Source: Vibrio sp. D404a (GTDB lineage Bacteria; Pseudomonadota; Gammaproteobacteria; Enterobacterales; Vibrionaceae). From it: a stretch of DNA of 36,980 nucleotides. Both the position numbers and the translations under genes were made by a program. The stretch spans positions 1 through 36,980 of the forward strand of contig NZ_JAHGAJ010000041.1 of assembly GCF_030248535.1 (NCBI RefSeq), given 5' to 3'. Position 1 is the stretch's first letter. Every line of letters begins with the position of its first letter. Of the stretch, positions 31,832-36,980 are shown in pieces. Below the pieces are notes generated by a model. That model was not told the DNA's origin and made no database searches. It was given only the letters and a program-made list of their open reading frames with translations.

Positions 31832-32857
31832 TTATGCGGGAAATGGTATTGAAGCCGAGGGGATACAAAACTCAACACTCAACTGGTGAATGAGTGGCCA
31901 AGGTGATTGCTCGTATTGGGTTTTAGAGAGCAATTCAGCTTGAGTAAGCAGTGCAAACAGAGAGTGTAACTGGGTTACCGAGACTCGTGTTAGCGCTGCG
32001 TTATAAAGGGGCTTCTTTGATTGCCAGATGCGGTGTTTTTCAAACACTTGGCCGATAGGCATCTGCTGCATCTGTTGTTGCATTTGTAACAGCAGCGCGA
32101 GCTCACGCTGAATGCTACGCAGTAGAATCACCGCTTCCACACCTTCCGCTTCCAGTTGGCGTAGAATGCGCTGTGCTCGATTACCTTTGCCTGCCAGCAG
32201 GGCATCGACCCAATGGAAAGGGGTAAAGTGGTTGTGGCGGCTTAGCGACTCTTCAAGTCGAACGAGTGTTAGCTTGCCATCAGGATATTGCAGCGCCAGC
32301 TTTTCTAGGCTCTGTGTCAATGCAAATAGGTTACCTTCGTGCCATTGAGCCAACATTTGTGTGGCTTCGGCATCCGGCTGTAAACCAATTTGACGGCAAC
32401 GTGCTTGAACAAATTGCGGTAAACGTGCGACATCGGGTGTCAGGCAGCTCACCCAGTGGCCTTGGCTCGATAGCGCTTTAAACCATTTGGCGTTTTCCTG
32501 CGCCTTGGTCAGCTTTGTGCCAATCAATACCAGCATGATGTCGTCGTGCAGCTGATCGGATAGTGCCAGTAGCTCTTTGGCGATAGCCGCGTTTACACCC
32601 GACTCAGGCAGCTCCAGTTCGATGATTTGGCGACTAGAGAATAGGCTCAATGCTTGAGTGCAATCGTAAACGTCATTCCAATCTAGGCTGCTATCAATCG
32701 CAAAGCGGTGACGCTCTTCAAAGCCTTGCTCTTTCGCCGCTTTTTGAATCGATTCACGGCTTTCTTGAAGCAATAGCGGTTCGTTACCAAAGATCAAATA
32801 AACGCGGCTAAGCTGCTTATTTAATTGCTCTGATAAGCGGTCTGCAAAAATACGCAT
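31832..32857 (-). CDS. holA: DNA polymerase III subunit delta
   Basis: A 341-residue clamp-loader subunit (E. coli: 343) that opens the beta sliding clamp. The N-terminus MRIFADRLSEQLNKQLSRVYLIFGNEPLLLQE is the typical delta start, with the clamp-contacting region near LSLFSSRQIIELELP. The protein is complete to its C-terminus. It follows lptE by nine bases, so lptE and holA are probably co-transcribed. Confidence 0.95.
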   Translation of the reverse strand: MRIFADRLSEQLNKQLSRVYLIFGNEPLLLQESRESIQKAAKEQGFEERHRFAIDSSLDWNDVYDCTQALSLFSSRQIIELELPESGVNAAIAKELLALSDQLHDDIMLVLIGTKLTKAQENAKWFKALSSQGHWVSCLTPDVARLPQFVQARCRQIGLQPDAEATQMLAQWHEGNLFALTQSLEKLALQYPDGKLTLVRLEESLSRHNHFTPFHWVDALLAGKGNRAQRILRQLEAEGVEAVILLRSIQRELALLLQMQQQMQQMPIGQVFEKHRIWQSKKPLYNAALTRVSVTQLHSLFALLTQAELLSKTQYEQSPWPLIHQLSVEFCIPSASIPFPA

Positions 32858-32866
32858 CGGTTAACC

Positions 32867-33487
32867 TTATTGAGCAGACTCAGTTGAGCTTGGTGTTACT
32901 TCAACATTCTTGATGTTGTACTGCTTCTCTAGCTCTTTTACCTGAACTTCTTCTAGGTCTTCAATGTTCATGCTGTTTGCCGCGATGTTGGCTTTTAGGC
33001 GTGCCATTTGACGAAGGATTTGGGTTGCCGCAAGCTTGCGCATTTCATCTTCGATCATGTCACGTTCAACCGACTTCGCAAGTGCAGTCAGCGGGTTATC
33101 CAGGTAGCTACGTGTCACGCTGGTGGTAAAGGTTTTATCGCCCAGCTCTGGGATTGTTACTCGGTAAGAGGCATCGAAGGTAAGTTCTTTCTCAGCGGCA
33201 CGCGTGTTTTGGTAAAGAGAAAGCGTACGTTCGTTAATGCTTTCACTCAGCAGATGCAGGTTCGGTGTTTTGCTGGTAGGTGCCACAATGTCTACGTTGT
33301 TCATGCGCAGTTGGCTTTTTACCATGCGCGTAAACGTACTGTACTGGTCGTAACTTGATACCGAGATCTTGTTCAGCTCTTCCGGTACTGAGTAGTCACC
33401 ACGCAGGTGAAAACCACACGCAGACAACAGGCTGACGGTAAGAATAACGAACATAGCTTTTAACGAAGACAGTGAAATCAGGCGCAT
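32867..33487 (-). CDS. lptE: LPS-assembly lipoprotein LptE
   Basis: A 206-residue outer-membrane lipoprotein that plugs the LptD barrel and helps insert lipopolysaccharide in the outer leaflet. The signal ends in a lipobox LLSACG, followed by FHLRGDYSVPEELNKISVSS, the family signature. The C-terminal about 25 residues are charged and beyond the conserved core. It starts at an ATG downstream of an unusually structured intergenic region that separates it from leuS, whose product order is otherwise as in E. coli. Confidence 0.95.
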   Translation of the reverse strand: MRLISLSSLKAMFVILTVSLLSACGFHLRGDYSVPEELNKISVSSYDQYSTFTRMVKSQLRMNNVDIVAPTSKTPNLHLLSESINERTLSLYQNTRAAEKELTFDASYRVTIPELGDKTFTTSVTRSYLDNPLTALAKSVERDMIEDEMRKLAATQILRQMARLKANIAANSMNIEDLEEVQVKELEKQYNIKNVEVTPSSTESAQ

Positions 33488-33513
33488 TATTTGATGGCTC
33501 TCATAAAATGGAT

Positions 33514-33589
33514 TACTTATTTAAGGGCTTTACGGCTTGAGGTTTGATCAAATTGAGGTGTGATCAAAGGAAAAGCGCTTAAATAAGTA
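33514..33589. repeat. 18-bp imperfect inverted repeat flanking a tandem repeat, leuS-lptE gap
   Basis: Arms TACTTATTTAAGGGCTTT (33514-33531) and AAAGCGCTTAAATAAGTA (33572-33589) pair at 17 of 18 positions. The 40-base centre holds two adjacent 16-base units (33537-33568). On the lptE transcript it would form a long stem starting about 26 bases upstream of the start codon. Confidence 0.8.
33537..33568. repeat. Two-copy 16-bp tandem repeat
   Basis: TTGAGGTTTGATCAAA and TTGAGGTGTGATCAAA are directly adjacent and differ at one base. The first contains the palindrome TTTGATCAAA. They fill the loop of the larger inverted repeat. Confidence 0.85.
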
Positions 33590-33613
33590 GACAGGGTGGT
33601 GTGCACCCTGTCT
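33589..33613 (-). terminator. Hairpin downstream of leuS
   Basis: A perfect ten-base-pair stem (AGACAGGGTG with CACCCTGTCT, loop GTGTG) about 90 bases past the leuS stop. The following minus-strand sequence CTTATTTA is only modestly T-rich, so termination may be partial. Its first base is shared with the larger inverted repeat. Confidence 0.6.
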
Positions 33614-33700
33614 ATTGACTGCGAATTAAAAATTAAGTTCTCTAATTCTTATCGCATTGTGAGTGTTAACTCAAAGGCTTAGTCTCGAGAGGACTAACGA

Positions 33701-36274
33701 TTAGTTCGCAACGATGTTTAGAAGCTTACCTGGTACGTAGATAACTTTACGTACAGTTAGGCCATCGGTGAACTTAGTCACGTTCTCATCGTTTAGACCG
33801 ATTTCTTCAATCTCTTCTTTAGAGATATCTGCAGCAACCGTCAGTTTCGCACGTAGCTTACCGTTAACTTGAACGATGATTAGTTTCTCGTCTTCAACCA
33901 GCGCTTTCTCATCAAACGTTGGCCATGAAGCATTGTCGATGTCTGATTCACCAAGACCCGCCCACATTTCGTAAGAGATGTGCGGAGTGATTGGGTAAAG
34001 CATTGCAACAACTGCTTTAAGTGCTTCATCAAGGATTGCACGGTCTTGCGCAGATTCTTGTGGTGCTTTCGCTAGCTTGTTCATTAGTTCCATGATAGCT
34101 GCGATAGCGGTGTTGAACGTTTGACGACGTGCAACATCATCAGTCACTTTTGCGATAGTCTTGTGAACATCGCGACGAAGTGCTTTTTGGTCGCCAGACA
34201 GTGCCGATGTATCAACAGCTTCTGCTGCGCCTTTCGATGCGTGCTCGTTAACCAGTTTCCAAACACGTTTCAGGAAGCGGTTCGCACCTTCAACGCCAGA
34301 CTCTTGCCATTCAAGTGTCATGTCAGCTGGTGATGCAAACATCATGAATAGACGTACTGTGTCAGCACCGAACTTGTCGACCATCTCTTGTGGGTCGATA
34401 CCGTTGTTTTTCGACTTAGACATTTTGATCATGCCTGAGTGCTCAACGTCACGACCTGTGTTGTCTTTTGCTGAAACGATGCGGCCTTTGCCATCACGCT
34501 CAACGGTTACATCAGTAGGTGCAACCCACTCTGTGCCGCCTTTCTCGTTCTCGTAAGAGAATGCGTCAGCCAGTACCATGCCTTGACATAGTAGCTGCTT
34601 GAACGGTTCGTCAGACGTTACATAGCCTGCATCACGTAGAAGCTTGTGGAAGAAGCGAGAGTACAGTAGGTGCATACAAGCGTGCTCGATACCACCGATG
34701 TACTGGTCTACTGGTAGCCAGTAGTTTGCTTTTTCTGGATCTAGGATGTCGTCAGCTTGTGGTGAACAGTAACGCGCGTAGTACCAAGAAGACTCCATGA
34801 ACGTATCGAACGTATCTGTCTCACGTAGAGCAGGTTCGCCGTTGAATGTAGTCTTCGCCCACTCTTTGTCAGATTTAATTGGGCTAGTTACGCCGTCCAT
34901 TACCACGTCTTCTGGAAGAATGACTGGTAGTTGGTCCGCTGGTACTGGGTGAACTTCACCATCTTCAGTGGTTACCATTGGGATTGGCGCACCCCAGTAA
35001 CGTTGACGAGATACACCCCAGTCACGTAGACGGAAGTTAACTGTCTTAGTACCTTTGCCTTCCGCTTCTAGCTTCGCTGCGATTGCATCAAATGCTGCTT
35101 GGAATTCTAGGCCATCGAACTCACCTGAATCGAATAGTACACCTTTCTCAGTGTATGCTTCTTCAGAGATGTTTAGTTCGCTGCCGTCAGCTGGCTTGAT
35201 CACTGGGATGATGTCTAGACCATATTTAGTCGCGAACTCGTAGTCACGTTGGTCGTGTGCAGGTACTGCCATTACAGCGCCTGTACCGTAGTCCATAAGT
35301 ACAAAGTTAGCTACGTAAACAGGAACCTCACGGCCGTTCAATGGGTGAATAGCAGTAAGGCCAGTCGCCATACCTTTCTTCTCCATTGTCGCCATTTCAG
35401 CTTCTGCTACTTTGTTGTTCTTACACTCTTCGACGAAGGCTGCTAGCTCAGGGTTTGTCTTAGCTGCTTCTGCTGCTAGAGGGTGACCTGCTGCGATACC
35501 TACGTAAGTCACACCCATTAGTGTGTCTGGGCGAGTTGTGTAAACTTCTAGGTCTGCTTGACCTTTCACTTCAAACTTCAGCTCTACACCTTCAGAGCGA
35601 CCAATCCAGTTGCGCTGCATGGTCTTAACCATTTCAGGCCAGCCATCTAGAGTGTCTAGATCGTCGATTAGCTCTTGAGCGTATTCAGTAATTTTGATGA
35701 ACCATTGAGGGATCTCTTTCTGCTCAACGATTGCGCCTGAGCGCCAGCCGCGGCCGTCAACAACCTGTTCGTTTGCAAGAACTGTTTGGTCAACTGGATC
35801 CCAGTTAACTGTAGACATCTTCTTGTAAACTAGACCTTTTTCGTAAAGCTTAGTAAAGAACTCTTGTTCCCAACGGTAGTACTCTGGTGTACAAGTCGCG
35901 AATTCACGATCCCAGTCGTAGCCTAAACCAAGCATTTTAAGTTGGTTCTTCATGTACTCGATGTTTTCGTAAGTCCATGGTGCAGGTGCTGTGTTGTTCT
36001 TAACCGCTGCGTTTTCTGCCGGTAGACCAAATGCATCCCAACCGATTGGTTGCATTACGTTTTTGCCTTGCAGGCGTTGGAAACGAGATACCACATCACC
36101 GATTGTGTAGTTACGCACGTGACCCATGTGCAGTCGACCACTTGGGTATGGGAACATGGATAGACAGTAGAATTTTTCTTTATTTGGGTCTTCACTTACA
36201 ACAAAGGTCTTGTTGTTATCCCAGTGCTGTTGAACTTTTTGTTCAATTTCTTGCGGATTGTATTGTTCTTGCAT
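33701..36274 (-). CDS. leuS: Leucyl-tRNA synthetase
   Basis: An 857-residue class I aminoacyl-tRNA synthetase, about the E. coli size (860). The ATP-binding HIGH-type motif is HMGH (49-52 in GRLHMGHVRNYTIGD), and KMSKS is present in MIKMSKSKNNGIDP near residue 620. The central editing (CP1) domain includes TTRPDTLMGVTY. The complete set of motifs supports a working enzyme. It starts at an ATG and diverges from ybeL. A short inverted repeat (AGTCTG/CAGACT at 36305-36323) lies in its leader about 30-50 bases upstream. Confidence 0.98.
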   Translation of the reverse strand: MQEQYNPQEIEQKVQQHWDNNKTFVVSEDPNKEKFYCLSMFPYPSGRLHMGHVRNYTIGDVVSRFQRLQGKNVMQPIGWDAFGLPAENAAVKNNTAPAPWTYENIEYMKNQLKMLGLGYDWDREFATCTPEYYRWEQEFFTKLYEKGLVYKKMSTVNWDPVDQTVLANEQVVDGRGWRSGAIVEQKEIPQWFIKITEYAQELIDDLDTLDGWPEMVKTMQRNWIGRSEGVELKFEVKGQADLEVYTTRPDTLMGVTYVGIAAGHPLAAEAAKTNPELAAFVEECKNNKVAEAEMATMEKKGMATGLTAIHPLNGREVPVYVANFVLMDYGTGAVMAVPAHDQRDYEFATKYGLDIIPVIKPADGSELNISEEAYTEKGVLFDSGEFDGLEFQAAFDAIAAKLEAEGKGTKTVNFRLRDWGVSRQRYWGAPIPMVTTEDGEVHPVPADQLPVILPEDVVMDGVTSPIKSDKEWAKTTFNGEPALRETDTFDTFMESSWYYARYCSPQADDILDPEKANYWLPVDQYIGGIEHACMHLLYSRFFHKLLRDAGYVTSDEPFKQLLCQGMVLADAFSYENEKGGTEWVAPTDVTVERDGKGRIVSAKDNTGRDVEHSGMIKMSKSKNNGIDPQEMVDKFGADTVRLFMMFASPADMTLEWQESGVEGANRFLKRVWKLVNEHASKGAAEAVDTSALSGDQKALRRDVHKTIAKVTDDVARRQTFNTAIAAIMELMNKLAKAPQESAQDRAILDEALKAVVAMLYPITPHISYEMWAGLGESDIDNASWPTFDEKALVEDEKLIIVQVNGKLRAKLTVAADISKEEIEEIGLNDENVTKFTDGLTVRKVIYVPGKLLNIVAN

Positions 36275-36304
36275 CGATGATGTCCGGTTATCTTGGAATT
36301 TGTG

Positions 36305-36323
36305 AGTCTGGTTTGATCAGACT
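36305..36323 (-). promoter_or_regulatory. Short inverted repeat in the leuS leader
   Basis: AGTCTG and CAGACT pair around seven bases, 31-49 bases upstream of the leuS start. It could be a leader hairpin or an operator. Six base pairs is weak evidence. Confidence 0.3.
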
Positions 36324-36434
36324 TCAATAGATCGTCATAGAATACCTAAAGGAACGAACTACAACAATAGTTATACCTGTCATACTCTCATTATCTCGGG
36401 TATTGATTTAGGTCTGCAATCTTGAGGAGGACTT

Positions 36435-36905
36435 ATGCCAAAGAAAAAAGCACTCTATGAAGAGCTGGTAGAAGATGTCATCGAAACACTCAAGCATAGC
36501 CCTGAAGAGATCAACAATAAGATTGAAACGTCAGGCAAGCTTGCAAAAGCCGCGAATGATATGACGAAAGACGAGTTATCCTTGATCTCGGCTTACGTTA
36601 AATCGGATCTAAAAGAGTTCTCTGAAAACTACGAAGAGAGTAAAAGTGGACCGTTTTACTTGATGATTGCAGATTCTATCTGGCATGGCTTGCTGGAAAT
36701 CACCGACCGAACTAAGGTGGAGTGGGTAGAGCTGTTCCAAGATCTGGAGCATCAAGGGCTTTATCAGGCAGGAGAGGTGATCGGTTTAGGTCGTCTGATT
36801 TGTGACGATTGTGGTCACCAAACAGAATACAACCACCCAACTACCATCATTCCATGCATCAAATGTGGCGGTAAAGGTTTCAGTCGTAAAGCGCTCAAAC
36901 CATAG
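36435..36905 (+). CDS. ybeL: YbeL/DUF1451 zinc-ribbon protein
   Basis: A 156-residue protein with a helical, acidic first part (about 1-115) and a C-terminal zinc ribbon made of CDDCGH and CIKCGG. It matches YbeL (DUF1451), which has no known function and sits next to leuS, divergently, in E. coli too. A strong ribosome-binding site GAGGAGG precedes the ATG. A terminator follows. The zinc ribbon suggests nucleic-acid or protein binding, but that is inference. Confidence 0.9.
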   Translation: MPKKKALYEELVEDVIETLKHSPEEINNKIETSGKLAKAANDMTKDELSLISAYVKSDLKEFSENYEESKSGPFYLMIADSIWHGLLEITDRTKVEWVELFQDLEHQGLYQAGEVIGLGRLICDDCGHQTEYNHPTTIIPCIKCGGKGFSRKALKP

Positions 36906-36917
36906 TGCTCCCTCCGA

Positions 36918-36960
36918 CATAAATAAAAAGGGTTGACCCAGTAGGCCAACCCTTTAAAGT
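36918..36960. terminator. Bidirectional terminator after ybeL
   Basis: A 12-position stem (AAAGGGTTGACC with GGCCAACCCTTT, one mismatch, loop CAGTA) is followed on the minus strand by TTATTTATG after a T run, and on the plus strand by AAAGTTTT. The stronger minus-strand tail suggests a convergent gene just beyond the window. Confidence 0.8.
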
Positions 36961-36980
36961 TTTATCTCGAATCTCGAATC

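Noticed and set aside
33541..36319. The 10-mer GGTTTGATCA on both sides of leuS
   Set aside because: A single shared 10-mer in a 37-kb window is not surprising, and it is not part of a larger shared repeat.
1..36980. Mobile elements, prophage, CRISPR arrays, toxin-antitoxin or defence genes
   Set aside because: I looked for transposase, integrase, phage and repeat-spacer patterns on both strands and saw none; nearly all bases are covered by recognised core genes.

Overview
This window looks like a chromosomal, mostly housekeeping segment of a Vibrio or close Vibrionaceae relative. The pointers are a complete Na+-translocating NADH:quinone oxidoreductase cluster (nqrABCDEF, apbE, nqrM), an OmpK-type Tsx porin, and a core gene order (leuS-lptE-holA-rsfS-rlmH-mrdA-mrdB-rlpA-dacA-ybeD-lipB-lipA) typical of gammaproteobacteria. 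I see no rRNA or tRNA genes, insertion sequences, prophage genes or CRISPR arrays.

Layout. Positions 1-7345 are all minus strand: a CsdA/SufS cysteine desulfurase, PanE, the OmpK porin, an AmpG muropeptide transporter, a secreted cyclophilin, the YajG lipoprotein and RlmG. bolA (7519) diverges from rlmG. Positions 8348-15624 hold the Na+-NQR operon and its two maturation genes, after a roughly 480-base non-coding leader. A convergent response regulator/diguanylate cyclase, a LexA-controlled dinB, a RecQ-like helicase, a Gre-type factor and a secreted YggN-type protein follow. At 21958-23319 is a sodium:amino-acid symporter of the NSS family. Its upstream region carries what reads as a near-perfect TrpR operator over the promoter and a TyrR box further upstream. 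From 23509 to 36274 everything is on the minus strand: lipA/lipB, ybeD, then the cell-wall elongation block (dacA, rlpA, mrdB, mrdA), ribosome genes (rlmH, rsfS), holA, lptE and leuS. A plus-strand ybeL homologue closes the window.

How the genes work together. The NQR complex makes the sodium gradient that the NSS symporter can spend. ApbE attaches FMN to NqrB and NqrC, and NqrM is needed for assembly. PBP2/RodA, PBP5 and RlpA build and trim peptidoglycan, AmpG recycles muropeptides, and LptE serves LPS export. Many genes end in clear intrinsic terminators, which divide the window into short transcription units.

Most notable non-routine signals: the TrpR/TyrR-like control region of the NSS transporter (predicting a tryptophan transporter wired like E. 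coli mtr); a complex repeat structure between leuS and lptE; a LexA box only four bases from the first dinB start codon; a 13-bp perfect inverted repeat between nqrF and apbE; and the absence of nadD between holA and rsfS. I found no convincing wholly new multi-gene system.
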